Shown piece by piece: positions 1 through 10,927 of a stretch of 64,000 nucleotides of DNA (positions are counted from its first letter, which is position 1; each line of letters opens with the position of its first letter). Source of the stretch: Chrysopilus asiliformis. Its lineage: Eukaryota; Arthropoda; Insecta; Diptera; Rhagionidae. The DNA lies in NCBI GenBank assembly GCA_964034945.1, contig OZ035961.1:69567731-69631730 (forward strand), in the 5' to 3' direction. A program made the position numbers and the translations under genes. The notes beneath the pieces are model-generated. The model was not told the origin of the DNA. It was given only the letters and a program-made list of their open reading frames with translations, and searched no databases.

Positions 1-955
1 AGCAAAACCAATTTTACTACCAAGGCAGTTTTGCTGCCGCAGCGGATGCTGCTTCATTCTGATATGCGCTTTAAGAACACAAAAAGAAAAGTGTAATTGT
101 TTTGGCTAGCAAAATAATACTTCATTTTAATAAAGAAATGTTTACATGAAGTTAGAGAATTAACAATTCAATCCAAAAGCTTAGGAGCAAAAAGTAGGTA
201 AACATTTTGTCGAGATTTGTCTCATCAGTCAGCAACAGTTTTTTTTTTCTAATGTAATTTCGTGGTTTCTTGTAGTTCAACTAAATGAATAAAAATATTT
301 CCTACAAAATACATTGACCATGCATGAGGCCTGCCCTAGGAAATACATGATTTTTGGAATTGTTTTCCTCACTCTGTAAGATTTTTTACTTTTAATTCAT
401 ATTTTGGTGTTTAAAATTGTATTTTTAATAGACTAACAATTGTTGTTCTTGTAATTGAATCACGTTGGGCAACGGAAAATAAGAACCAAAAAAATTTCGT
501 AATAGAGAATAATTCTACGTGTTGGTTACGTGAGGAATATTTTATTATAGAAGACTGCCACCCATGTACAGGTCAGTACTGTTTTTTTAGGTAGATATAA
601 AATCAAGCAAAAAGCTAAATAAAAATGTGTTGAGAAAAATGAAGGCAAGAGTTTACGTGCGTTATTGAGATTGTTCAAGTAGACTGAAAGCAGGAAATGG
701 TACTATGTATTATTAACTACGGTTATCTGAAAATCGTTCAAAGAAAACTCGCGTTCCAAAACACCGAGTTTGAGCTGTCGGGCAAGTAGATGAAAAGAGA
801 GGTCAGTCATCTACACGCATTCGGCACTTGCCAGACAGGAATATGACATTCCGTTCAAAATCTAACTCGAAAAATTTCTTTATTCAGAATAAAGTGATAG
901 CCGGAAAAAAAATTATTTAACAGGAAGTGTAAAACTCACAATTTCCGAGCGGAAT
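1..955. other. AT-rich sequence, nothing recognised
   Basis: No open frame with a family signature, no clear terminal repeats and no splice-bounded exon was seen. It lies left of a hAT element with an intact target duplication, so it is older flanking DNA. Confidence 0.5.
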
Positions 956-963
956 GTTTAGAC

Positions 964-1685
964 CAGCCATGGGCAAAGTTGGCCTTTTTGGCCCATTTGG
1001 CCCAGTTTGAGTGAACCGAAATAATACAATTGCAACTGGGCCAAATACAATTGCAACTGGGCCAAATTTAGTATCATGCTTACACAGTGCTTGTAACTCT
1101 ATACTTTCACAGCGATGAGCGAAAACACATCACAGCCATCGGTCGCTCTGAGTTGTTTTCATGTCATTCGCCATCAGGCACTCCACTAAGTAGGTTGTGT
1201 TTGTTATTTGCGCATATACACTGAAATAAATATGAAGCGTTTCTATAATAATAGAAACTTCAAAGATCAATGGGAGGAGGATTTTTTTTTGTAGAAATCC
1301 CTGGACAATGCTTGGTTTGTTTTCTTAAGCTTTCCCACATCAAAAAATATGCAATGCAAAGGCATTATGTAGCCAAGCACAAAAGGGATTTTGATTTTGA
1401 TGGTGAAAGGAGAAAATTATTTTTTGCTAAATTAAAAGAAGACTTTCTAAAGAAAACTACATGCACTGCTAATGTTATACCAGAGCAGAAAACTAAGTCA
1501 TGTAATTCGAAAGCAATAAAAAAAGCTTCGTTTGTAGTCAGTTTAAAAATCGCACAGCACAATAAATGTTTCAGCGACGGGACTTTATAAAAGACATTTT
1601 CTCACAGTGTACTCGATTTTCTGAAGTATATTTTGGCTTGTTGGTATATGTTTGGCCCGTTTTAATTTTTTCTTGTCCACGTCTG
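964..1685 (+). mobile_element. Non-autonomous hAT element with BED zinc-finger exon
   Basis: The ends are imperfect inverted repeats: CAGCCATGGGCAA at the left and TTGTCCACGTCTG at the right. They are flanked by a perfect 8-bp duplication, GTTTAGAC (956-963 and 1686-1693), the hallmark size for hAT transposition. At 722 bp it is far too short to encode a full hAT transposase (usually about 600 residues). It still holds the transposase N-terminal zinc-finger region (1232-1590). The same kind of element, with related ends, recurs at 31847-32610. Confidence 0.8.
1232..1590 (+). pseudogene. hAT transposase N-terminal BED-type zinc finger, frameshifted
   Basis: A reading frame from ATG at 1232 (MKRFYNNR...) runs into the T-run at 1282-1290 and shifts frame by one base. 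It continues as FFFVEIPGQCLVC, KKYAMQRHYVAKH and a basic tail ending SDGTL at 1590. The Cys-x2-Cys plus His pair and the preceding WE-x2-FFFVE pattern match the DNA-binding N-terminus of hAT-type and GTF2IRD2/EPM2AIP1-like proteins. The catalytic domain is absent. A one-base T-run error in the assembly could also explain the shift. The element around it has clean ends, so the remnant was mobilised in this shortened form. Confidence 0.65.
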
Positions 1686-3385
1686 GTTTAGACTAGCTGA
1701 TGAGAGTGTATTTCTCGTCACTCTGAGCAACTAAACTGGCGCTGTTACGTCTGATGTTATGTCTAGTGAAGATTGAAAAGTCAGCTGTTACGACAGAAAA
1801 GTCTGACAGTTTTTGTTGACATCTTTGCTAACAGAAATCGTAACAGAAATGGAATTTAAGATGGCGGATTCTAATTTTTCACGCGCAGAGACGCTCCGTT
1901 CTATAAACGAATACTGTTTAAAAGTAATTTCTACAAAGAAATTATTTGAAAAAGGCATCGTGGGAGCAGCTGGAAGTCGAATTTCATTTTAGTGCGGAGA
2001 TGAAGTGAAATCACAGATCGTCATATTTACTACTCTCAGTTGTTTACTGCTCAACGCATTTCTGGAACTGAAACGTCATGCCAGAATCAGCAGCCCACCT
2101 ACGTCACAATAGACTTTTCTAATGACATTTATGTTAACAGTCCTGTCAACGTTTCCGGGAGGTCTGAATGGCGTGTTACATTGCGGCGACAAGGCGACAC
2201 GAGACGTCGACACGAGTCGTCGACGAAAGTCGTCGAAGTTGTCAAAGTAATTTTCAACGTATGCTTTTGTATTGAATTGATTACATTGCGACGGCAGCGA
2301 TACGACAACGCCACCAAAGTTTGAAAAATTGAACTTTTGTCGTGACGACATCGAATGACAGTTGAATTATTTGGTTAGGTAAATTGTGTTTGAGTTGCTC
2401 TCTTTTGGTGAAAAACTGGCAATTTTATCAAAATGCCAACGAAGTATATACGATGGAAGTATGATCTCCCATAATACGCTAAGAAATCAAATAGCGCGAA
2501 ACACAGCTAGATTCTCTTTCGCACATTTTGACTCTCTTTCTAATGGGATCCCCTGATACCATTACCAACCTTGTACGAGTAAATAGGGTGTTAGCAACCT
2601 TATTTGAACAAATAGGTTTGACAACTAACCAAATTATGTCTTGATGTTTGAGGTTATGTTGAATAGTTGTTGAAAAATTCTTCATTAAAAATGCCAAATG
2701 GAGTGTATAAAACAAACGTGTCTATTTCATAGGACATGTTTGATTGATTCTAATTAAAAAATTAAAATTGCACTTCAAACTTATTATACTTTTCACATCG
2801 CGACACATTCAAATAAATTCGCGCCAAAATACTACCAGATGTCATTCACATAAAACACGAGTTGGCAATTTTTCATTCTCATGTGAGAAACAAGGCGATC
2901 GGTAAGAGAAAAAAATATCAAGATATGTGTTTGGCATAAATGACAGCAGGGGACTCTCAATTTTAACTTTGAGGTGAAAAAGTGTAACATTTGCGTTTTG
3001 CACTGATTTTTTTCGAATTTTTGAAGAACGAAATGTGCATACTAGATTTAGCAAGTAAAGACTATCTGTGTAATTTTCATGGAATTTGAACATGACTGCA
3101 GGTGAATTGACATGAAATTTCTATAACGTAAAATGTTTACGAGTACAAATAGGTTGGCGATTACTGAATCCCGAAGTCAAATCTGCTGCCGTGCCATTTT
3201 TCGGCTCGGATGCTATGTCCATTGTATATAAGTCAGTGCAAAATGCAGAAATTATCCATAGTAGCATATAATAATATTTTCTTTACTTTCTGCACTCTCA
3301 TCTTTTAATTTCAAAAAAATTTGTTAGGTTATGGGATTGTTTGTCGCGTGCTCGCAGCTCTGGGAATGTAACTTGGATGTCGATA

Positions 3386-3610
3386 AAGCCTAAACCCCAA
3401 TTACGCGTTCGTGCGTGCGGCATGATTTTGTTCTGGTATCTAGTAGTTGTCACCGCGTCTAAAAGTAGAAACTGAGCCTACTCTACGCGGCACGGACGCG
3501 GCAACGCGTCTGAGCAACGCGCAATTATACATTTACTCATTTAAATGCGTAGTTTTTACCTTCACCGCGTGGGTGCCGCACGCACGAACGCGTAATTGGG
3601 GTTTGGGCTT
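3386..3610. mobile_element. 225-bp MITE with 37-bp inverted ends
   Basis: The left end (3386-3422) and right end (3574-3610) are nearly perfect reverse complements sharing CCCCAATTACGCGTTCGTGC. The interior is CG-rich with several CGCGTC words and has no coding sequence. It is nested in the foldback element. The target duplication is not clear. Confidence 0.65.
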
Positions 3611-3615
3611 AAAGG

Positions 3616-4082
3616 CTCTCCTCCATTACCATGACTTCGGCAACTGCAAAAAAATAGAGACACATTTATGTGAAGATACGTTGACGAGAAAGGGAGATAA
3701 GAATCAACTGCAAAAATTTGTCGGCAACTGCAACAATAATTTCCCGTTTTTTATGGCGATTTTATGGCGATTTCTACTACAATCACACGGCGATTTCTAC
3801 TACAGTCCCTGTAAGTGAATAGTAAGCACGGACACATTCAAACTGTTATTATAGCGTGATGTCATTTTTCTCCTTCGCATGCATAGTCAAAAGCTTTGTT
3901 ACCATGCCAATTTGAACATTATATTCATAGCATAAGGTTTGATATGATTGCTATAAAATTGTAAAACTGGAAGGGATAGCGTTTAACTTGTATTCAGTCA
4001 TTCCTTTTTAGATCTACATAAGTCTATCTTGCTCTAGTTTTCTGCATTTTTTTGCAGTTACCGAAGTCATGGTAATGGAGGG
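3616..4082. repeat. Inverted-repeat element nested in foldback
   Basis: The 36-40 bp ends at 3616-3655 and 4047-4082 are inverted copies sharing CATGACTTCGG and a TTTTTTTGCAGTT run. The interior is not coding. It directly follows the 225-bp MITE, so either may have inserted beside the other. Confidence 0.5.
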
Positions 4083-4147
4083 CGACCTTAACGACAATGT
4101 CGCGCGACTCTCGTCGACGTCTCGTGTCGCCTAGTCGTCGCAATGTA

Positions 4148-4566
4148 AGGGCCCAATTATAGCGATCCGTAAGAATCATCAGTAAAAATTTTTAATTCAG
4201 ATTTATTTACTTCTTCTACACCCAATTCTTATATTTTTTTTAGTTCAAAACGTGTTTATACACGTCTAATTACCATTTCCATTAAATGAAATTGTTATTA
4301 CATGAGTAATTTTTCCAAAAAACACGATTTAATTTTTTTAATTTTTTTTACGTATACGAAAATTTTTTTCGAACGTAAAAAAAATTAAATCGTGTTTTTT
4401 GGAAAAATTACTCATGTAATAACAATTTCATTTAATGGAAATGGTAATTAGACGTGTATAAACACGTTTTGAACTAAAAAAATATAAGAATTGGGTGTAT
4501 TAGTAAAGAAATCGGAATTTAAAAAATTCACTGACAGAAGTTTACTGATCGCTATAACTGGGCCCT
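4148..4566. mobile_element. Long palindromic MITE
   Basis: The ends are AGGGCCCAATTATAGCGATC and its inverse with one mismatch. The inner arms (about 4225-4345 and 4375-4500) are almost perfect reverse complements of about 120 bp around a short AT-rich loop. There is no coding sequence. The wider insertion 4148-4607 is bounded by a 9-bp direct repeat, CGCAATGTA (4139-4147 and 4608-4616), interrupting the right arm of the foldback element. Confidence 0.75.
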
Positions 4567-5689
4567 AACTCAGACTTAAAAGTCAATGTAGTCCCTGTGT
4601 TACCTACCGCAATGTAACACGCCATTCAGACCTCCCGGAAACGTTGACAGGACTGTTAACATAAATGTCATTAGAAAAGTCTGTTGTGACGGGCTGCTGA
4701 TTCTGGCATGACGTTTCAGTTCCAGAAATGCGTTGAGCAGTAAACTGAGAGTAGTAAATATGACGATCTGTGATTTCACTTTTTTCTTTAAAATCTCCGC
4801 ACTAAAATGAAATTCGGCCTCCAGCTGCTCTCACGATGCCTTTTTCAAATCATTTCTTTGTAGAAATTACTTTTAAACAGTATTCGTTTATAGAACGGAG
4901 CGTCTCTGCACGTGAAAAATTAGAATCCGCCATCTTAAATTCCATTTCTGTTACGATTTCTGTTAGCAAAGATGTCAACAAAAACTGTCAGACTTTTCTG
5001 TCGTAACAGCTGACTTTTCAATCTTCACTAGACATAACATCAGACGTAACAGCGCCAGTGACGGGATTCATGGCAGGTGTGGATTACTAGTAAAATGCCA
5101 GTGTGGACCATCTGGTTTACCAGTTTTTCTGGTAAGACAGTGCTAGTATACCATTTTCGTAGACAGCGCTGGTATATCAGATTTTGACAAGCAACCAAAT
5201 TAAAATGGCGGAAACTAAATTTTAGAGAAAAGATATATGGAAGCTTTTCATTATTTTACGAGAAATGGAATTTTGAATGGAATGCACATTTTAACCATTA
5301 CAAGAGATTTGATTTGAGAAGGAAGAGGGTGGATTCGTTCTTTTGTAGTCGTTTTAAAGCCAATATTTTGGCAATCATAATTTGTTGTTTTCTATTAACT
5401 AACATTCCAGAATTTGCCCACCAAACAAATTTGACAGATTGCAACTAAAAGGTTTACCAGCTGGTATACCAGGAAAAAAGTCAATGTAGTCCCTGTGTAG
5501 CATAACTCCAACGAATACTATGATACAAATCGCGTGTAACGACGAAATACTTGCAGGCCAGTAGGCAGTCGCAAAATTTTTTTTAATCGATCCAGTTTGC
5601 ATGAAACCAATTTTTATCAAAATATCGTAGATGCATGATCTTTATATAAAAATTAGAGGAAATTTTACGAGCTTTTCACAAAAGATATT

Positions 5690-6560
5690 ATGGAATGGAA
5701 ATTTCCTTTTTTGTGAGATGGTAATTTTGATTTCCGCATGTCCGTTCGTCCGCCCGTGAACATCATAATTTTTGAAAGGATTGAGCTAGAGATTTGAAAT
5801 TTTGTATAGTTATGTCCAAAAATTATGAAGGTAAAATGTGTTTAGAATAGAATTTGACATAACTTATCCATACATGAAAATCCAATTGGACTACTACTTC
5901 CCCATACAAATTGAATACTTTTTTTTCTATTTTTTCGAAAACGGTGAGCATTAAAAAATGTATAAAGGTAAAATCTGTTTAGAATATGATTTTACATAAC
6001 CGTTCCATACATCAAAATCCAATCGGACCACTCTCCGACTTTCCTATACAAATGGATTTTTTTAAATAAACATTTTGTCTGTCCTCATATTGTGGGTAAG
6101 TATCTAAGAAAAAGTTACCTGCAATTTTTTTGTTTGTGTAAATAATGCCCAGGAGGGCAAGAAATCATAGCTGAAATAAAAGCATTTGTAACTTCTAAAC
6201 GGCAAACTATATTAAACACTTAAGGAGGTAATTTATTAGATGTACTTTTCAATAAAAATATGGCTTACTTACATCACTCTCTCCGTCATATTGCAAAATT
6301 CAATATAATGACCAAAACTGAAATAAATCGGTATCGTTTTTTTAAATTTTTCTGTAAATGCCTGCCATTATACATAAATATTCGATAAACAAAATTTATG
6401 GGTAAATTGATTGTTTTTTTTTAATTTTTTTTTATTGAATTTTGATGTATGGCAGAGTTATGTGAAATCATATTCTAAACACTTTTCGTCTAAACAAAAT
6501 TTTTAATACAACGAACAGTTTCCTAGAAAATTTTAAAAAGCTTTCCCATTTATGTGGAAG
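5690..6560. repeat. Dispersed non-coding repeat, GTCCGTCCG / GATGTATGG family
   Basis: It contains a CTGTCC-type run, the phrase TTGAGCTAGAGATTTGAAAT and repeated GATGTATGG...ATGTGAAATCATAT blocks. The same blocks recur at about 24840-24960 and 40845-40940. No protein signature is seen. The boundaries are approximate. Confidence 0.4.
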
Positions 6561-7001
6561 AATAGGGATGGAGTGGTTTAATTTTTGTCATTTTCAAACG
6601 GAGTTTAACTTTTAGTTAAAGCCAAATTTCAGCTTTCTACCTAAATTAGTTGTCGAGCTTTCATTTTTTCGTGCAAAAATTTCAACATAAATATCGTTAT
6701 GTAAGCCAGGTATCCTCATCACTAGGTGCATGAAGCTATATTTTTGATGTTCATTAAATTAAATTAAATTGGTTTCCCACTACTTCTTTTTTCTGTGAAA
6801 TACAGGCTAAATACAGATTTATAAAAGGCTCGATTAATGTAAAAGCTCAAAATACCCACAAGATAAAACAAAATTTGTTTTTACTTATAAATGAAAGTTG
6901 TAACAAATAAAATATTTTTAACATCCATTAAATGCGTGAACATGTTTTCCCTGCATGTTTTTGCGATTTTTGCAATCTCGAGATTTGTACAAATGACTTA
7001 A

Positions 7002-8759
7002 GGCCAAAATACAATTGGCCCAACACAACATTTACGACAGCAGATTACGGCGACAATGTCGCCCTCCATATACAATTGCGCACACTTTGTTGTTCTAAAT
7101 GTAATTTGCTTTTCACAGATAAAACTTTTCATTCGCGCACGCACTCAATTGTTCTTCGAAATTAATTTTTTCAATCCTTGGTCTTGAATATTCTGTATTT
7201 CTTTCATTTGAATTTTGACAGTCAGTGAGCTACATATAACATTTTTTGTACCCAATTATCATAAAATCTAAGCAACACAGCATACAAGCTATATTTCCTA
7301 ACACTTGCTTTAAATGACGAAATTTAGATTTTATGACATCCCCATAAGATTTCATTTTGAATCAACCACTAAATTTTGTAGGCGAGCTGCCGACAAAAGT
7401 TAAATTCGATTGAACTTTTTACGGCTGCAAAGTTGGTCGGATTGATTGTATTTAGAAGCAGGGATTGAAAAAGCAAAGGAAATCAGCAAACAGCAAGCTA
7501 AAATTTGCTTTGCTTTGCTGTGACGGAGAAATGCTGTGCTTAAAAAATGCTGTGCTTATTTTCAGTGCTGTGCTGAGAATCGAAAATTTTTATTGCTTTG
7601 CTTTGCTTTTTGTACTTCGTTCTGCTGTGCTTAAGCAGTGCTGAAATTTGCTTAAGCAATTTTGATTTCTTTTCGTTTGACTTTTTTTTAGAGCAAAATC
7701 CATTTTTTTTTTTGGAAAATAGTACAGAGCAAAATAAAATTAGGGTGGAAATTTCTGAACAGCACATGACTTTCTTATACCACAAAAAATCGATTCTTAA
7801 ATATAAAAATACACTATTTTAAAGACACGGGTTTTTTATTTGTATGAATGAGACATAGATGACATAGTAAAACATTAATACTGCACTGAAATCAGGGTTT
7901 GAATTGGTTTGTTTGATATCGAAAACACAATGACGCGTCAAGGCATGCGTAAGCTTTTACATTTCGATGCTTCAAAAGTAAAACCAGTGGCTTACTATGG
8001 GATGATTTAAAATGGCGCCTCGCTTTGACGCTCCGTTTCCCCAACTCATTGCACGACATCATGTCCAATATATGTTTCAGTGTATCACCAACATAGGTAA
8101 ATTTATTTTATTTTTCAGTTAGTTCATCAATGCCCCATTCTATATCCAAATCAACATACAAAATAAAAAACCCGTGTCTTTAAAATAGTGTATTTTTATA
8201 TTTAAGAATCGATTTTTTGTAGTATAAGAAAGTCGTGTGCTGTTCAGACATTTCCTCGCTAATTTTATTTTGCTCTAGGGTATTTTCCTGAAAAAAAAAT
8301 TTTTTTTTTGTATAAGAAAGTCATGTGCTGTTCAGAAATTTCCTCCCTAATTTTATTTTGCTCCGTACTATTTTCCAAAAAAAGAAATCGATTTCCCTGT
8401 ATAAAAAACACAAAGGAAACCAAATCAGCATTGCTTAAGCAAATTCCAGTACTGCTTAAGCACAGCATTTCTAAGCAAATTTCACCACTGCTTAAATTTT
8501 GCTTAAGCAAATTCCAGCACAGCATTTCCCACTTGATTGCTTCGACGAAGCATTTTTTTGCTTTGCTGGTGCTTAATGCTCCTGAAGTGCTTTGCTTTAA
8601 GCAAAGCAATTTACATTTTACTCAGCACAGCAAAGCATCAGCATCAGCACGAGAATTAAGCAAAGCAATTTAAACCCGGTTTAGAAGCATAGAATCCTAT
8701 GAGTTTAAAATCTGAAATGTCGCCGTAAATGTTGTGTTGGGCCAATTGTATTTTGGGCT
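7002..8759. mobile_element. TIR element flanked by TTAA
   Basis: The left terminus (GGCCAAAATACAATTGGCCC...) and right terminus are inverted copies for about 34-45 bp, sharing CAACACAACATTTAC. TTAA lies on both sides (6998-7001 and 8760-8763), which suggests a piggyBac-like target. The interior is occupied by a second inverted-repeat unit (7440-8690). Confidence 0.6.
7440..8690. repeat. Foldback repeat rich in CTTTGCT and GCTTAAGCA
   Basis: The arms at about 7690-7845 and 8159-8400 are reverse complements, with shared CACGGGTTTTTTATTT and GAACAGCACATGACTTTCTT. Part of the right arm is duplicated (8225-8280 and 8300-8350). The outer zones are degenerate permutations of CTTTGCT, TGCTGTGCTT and GCTTAAGCA. 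Short open frames here are by-products of the repeat. Confidence 0.55.
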
Positions 8760-8995
8760 TTAAGTTTTACCTTGTACAATTATGCATAAATCGAGCTTTG
8801 CCTGTAGGTGGCTTTTCCAAATTTAATACAAAAAACTTAGGTTATATCGACTTTTTCGGAACAATTTGTTTTTTCAAAGTCCTCAACGATTGAATTTTGT
8901 GACACAGTATAGAATTCTCGTGGGATTCTGAATGAATAAAAGTACACGCCCATAGTAAAAAAAATGATTTTTAATTTTTTGTTTTATATTCACAG

Positions 8996-9089
8996 CTTTC
9001 GAAATTGCCAGTAAAAGCTTAGGAGTGTGCGTTTTTACTCATAACAAAGAGGTCTTGCGATGTAAAAGTGGTGAAATTGTGTCAAAAAG
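8996..9089 (+). CDS. Candidate internal exon of gene upstream of GSTCD
   Basis: A 94-nt open segment is bounded by a good acceptor (TATTCACAG) and donor (AAG then GTAAAT). Only one frame is open, reading FEIASKSLGVCVFTHNKEVL and on to EIVSK. It ends with two bases of a split codon, and the exon at 13292 begins with the one base needed, so the phases match. Identity is not recognised from this exon. The intron that would join them (9090-13291) is almost entirely transposons. Confidence 0.35.
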
Positions 9090-9229
9090 GTAAATCATAC
9101 TAATATATAAAAATTTTAAAAAAAAAAGCTTTTATTAAAAAAGAATGCACTAAAAAGAAAAAAATAATTTTCTGGACGCTGTGTATCACAAATATAAAAG
9201 CTTTTTAAAAGCGAGATAAATTTTTATTT

Positions 9230-9930
9230 GTTGTTTATGTAAATGGGCTTATCGGTCCTTTGATGTGATGTTTAAATGAAACTAGAAATCTTTTTGGTTC
9301 TAATACACTGTGTATATGTAATACACTGTGTATATGTGTAATACACAGAGGACACATACAACATTAAACGTGACACACAGGACATTTCAGCAGTGTATTG
9401 CGCAATCCTGCACAACGAGATAAACACACGCAAACGAAAACGGACACACACAAATGATAATACAAACCCAAAAAGAACGAAATACTAATAAACCGCAATA
9501 ACCATATCGATGTTTGCAGTAACTGTTATTATTCTCTTTAACTTTTGTAACCGTCCCAGTGACGTCGTGTTTAATTTATTCAATCTGTTTCTTGTTTTTA
9601 TAATCGTACAATGTCAAACAATTTTGATTTATTTCATTTTATTTTATTTATCATTGTTAATCAGTGCTTAATGTAATATCCAAATAGTTTCCATAAAAAT
9701 ACACAATGTAAGTAGAAATAACTAAAACTAAGTAAAATAAAATAATTGTAATCCATCCATTGTAAGCACCCTGAAGATGATCGTATACACGATCGAAACG
9801 TCGGATGATTCAGCATAAATGTAACGATTAGAACCAAAAAGATTTCTAGTTTCATTTAAACATCACATCAAAGGACCGATAAGCCCATTTACATAAACAA
9901 CAAACATGAACACAACGGTCAACCCACACA
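9230..9930 (+). mobile_element. Penelope-like non-autonomous element with inverted ends
   Basis: The insertion is flanked by a 17-bp direct duplication (9213-9229 and 9931-9947) matching the interrupted palindrome. Its ends carry inverted arms of about 70 bp (9232-9302 and 9830-9903) sharing GGGCTTATCGGTCCTTTG. Near the right arm is the block CTGAAGA, a small hairpin, then GAAACGTCGG, which resembles the conserved block in Penelope-like element pLTRs. Long variable target duplications and inverted pLTR-like ends fit a Penelope relative. It encodes no reverse transcriptase, so it would depend on another element. Confidence 0.55.
9771..9800 (+). ncRNA. Hammerhead-ribozyme-like motif (partial core)
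   Basis: CTGAAGA (9771-9777) fits the CUGANGA core. It is followed by a 5-bp helix (GATCG 9779-9783 with CGATC 9790-9794) and GAAA (9795-9798). One unpaired base lies between the core and the helix. A closing helix III and the NUH cleavage site were not identified, so activity is not supported by reading alone. Hammerhead motifs in Penelope-like pLTRs are established in the literature. Confidence 0.35.
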
Positions 9931-10129
9931 GAGATAAATTTTTATTTTATTGTTTTATGCTTTATCTCGCTTTTTAAAAGCTTTTATATTTGTGATACAC
10001 AGCGTCCAGAAAATTATTTTTTTCTTTTTAGTGCATTCTTTTTTAAAAAAAGCTTTTTTTTTAAATTTTTTTATTTTATTTTTTTTATTTTATTCTTTTT
10101 AGTCTTCGAATATACATATATCCTTACAT

Positions 10130-10545
10130 TTGAGATGTCCTTACAGGCTTTTTAACTTGAGAATCGTATTCAGCGACCTCAAAAACCCCCAGAATAGATT
10201 TTTTTCCGGAAAATTTGGAGAAAAGGATAATCACGTTATCCTTACAGGACCTTCCGTTATCCTTACAGACTTTTTAATGGCAGATTCGGATTTAGCGACC
10301 TCAAAAACCCCCAGAATAGATTTTTTTCCGGAAAATTTGGAGAAAAGGATAATCACGTTATCCTTACAGGACCTTCCGTTATCCTTACAAGGACGAAAAT
10401 ATTGTATTGTCATCGGACTTATATAAGTGTGCAAAATTTCAAGTCAATCGGACAAGTGGAAGTGGGTCAAAATTGGGTTGCAAGATTTGATCTGACAGAC
10501 AGACAGACAAACAGACACGAAGGCAAGCTAAATAAAAGCTTTTAA
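10130..10545 (+). repeat. Dispersed element with about 115-bp tandem units
   Basis: Units contain ATCCTTACAGGACCTTCCG and TCTGGGGGTTTTTGAGG in inverse form, and stay in one open frame by accident of unit length. It ends in a GACAGACAGACA run and TAAATAAAAGCTTTT. A reverse-complement copy with more units is at 25172-25745. I consider the open frame non-genic. Confidence 0.65.
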
Positions 10546-10914
10546 AAATGAGTTGGTGTCTGTCTGTCTGTCTGTCTGTTCCTCTTTCACCCAAAAACGG
10601 CTGAACCGATTGACTTGAAATTTGGCATGACTGTCTGTGGTAGTTCTGGTTCCAACATAGGCATACGGAAAAGTAGCGCGAGGGGTGGGGGGAGTAAGGG
10701 GAGGGCGTAAAGTGATTTCGAAACTTAGTTTTTGCGCTATGTTACTCTTTCGCGGGGAAACTACTAAACCGATTGGCCTGAAATTTGGCATAGATGTTCG
10801 TCGGGGGTGCAGCCCCAACATAGACCCATTAAAAAGTTTTTAAGTTCTTTCCGGTTTTCTTCGTATTCTAAAACTTAGACAAACAGCTTAACCCGGCAAC
10901 GACGGATATGCAAG
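10546..10914 (+). mobile_element. Helitron-like 3' end region
   Basis: It starts with a CTGT run, has two copies of a CCGATTGRCYTGAAATTTGG phrase, and ends AACCCGGCAACGACGG...CAAGCTAGT. A GC-rich imperfect palindrome about 12 bp before CTAG followed by T is the usual Helitron 3' layout. No 5' TC end or Rep/helicase coding is visible, so the call rests on the terminus only. Confidence 0.35.
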
Positions 10915-10927
10915 CTAGTACTTTATA

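Larger units (their letters stand above)
1736..5058. mobile_element. Foldback/TIR element with about 450-bp arms
   Basis: The left arm (1736 to about 2215) is repeated in reverse complement at about 4095-5058. The right arm is interrupted by an insertion at 4148-4607. Shared landmarks, in order from each outer end, are CTGGCGCTGTTACGTC, an AAGATGGCGG site, and TTCCGGGAGG near the inner end. A third copy of the arm lies at 27307-27790. That copy matches the right arm for about 30 bp further out (ATTCATGGCAGGTGTGGAT), so the true terminus may be near 5088 and the left end is altered. No convincing coding region is seen inside. Confidence 0.7.
9110..10080. mobile_element. Palindromic AAGCTTTT repeat, split by a later insertion
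   Basis: Each arm carries AGAATGCACTAAAAAG, CTGGACGCTGTGTATCAC and GCGAGATAAA. The intact version of the same palindrome is at 25795-26036 and is about 240 bp. Here the two arms are separated by the 701-bp insertion 9230-9930, whose 17-bp duplication is drawn from the palindrome centre. Confidence 0.75.

Noticed and set aside
2040..2351. Overlapping frames of 62-94 codons on both strands
   Set aside because: They lie in the foldback arm and its low-complexity CGTCGACG tract. The second arm does not keep them.
3447..3818. 123-codon frame
   Set aside because: It crosses the boundaries of two nested non-coding repeats and has no recognisable domain.
9090..9300. Possible CRISPR-like or promoter structure in the alternating AATACACTGTG words
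   Set aside because: The words are a short local duplication in a eukaryotic mini-element with no spacers.
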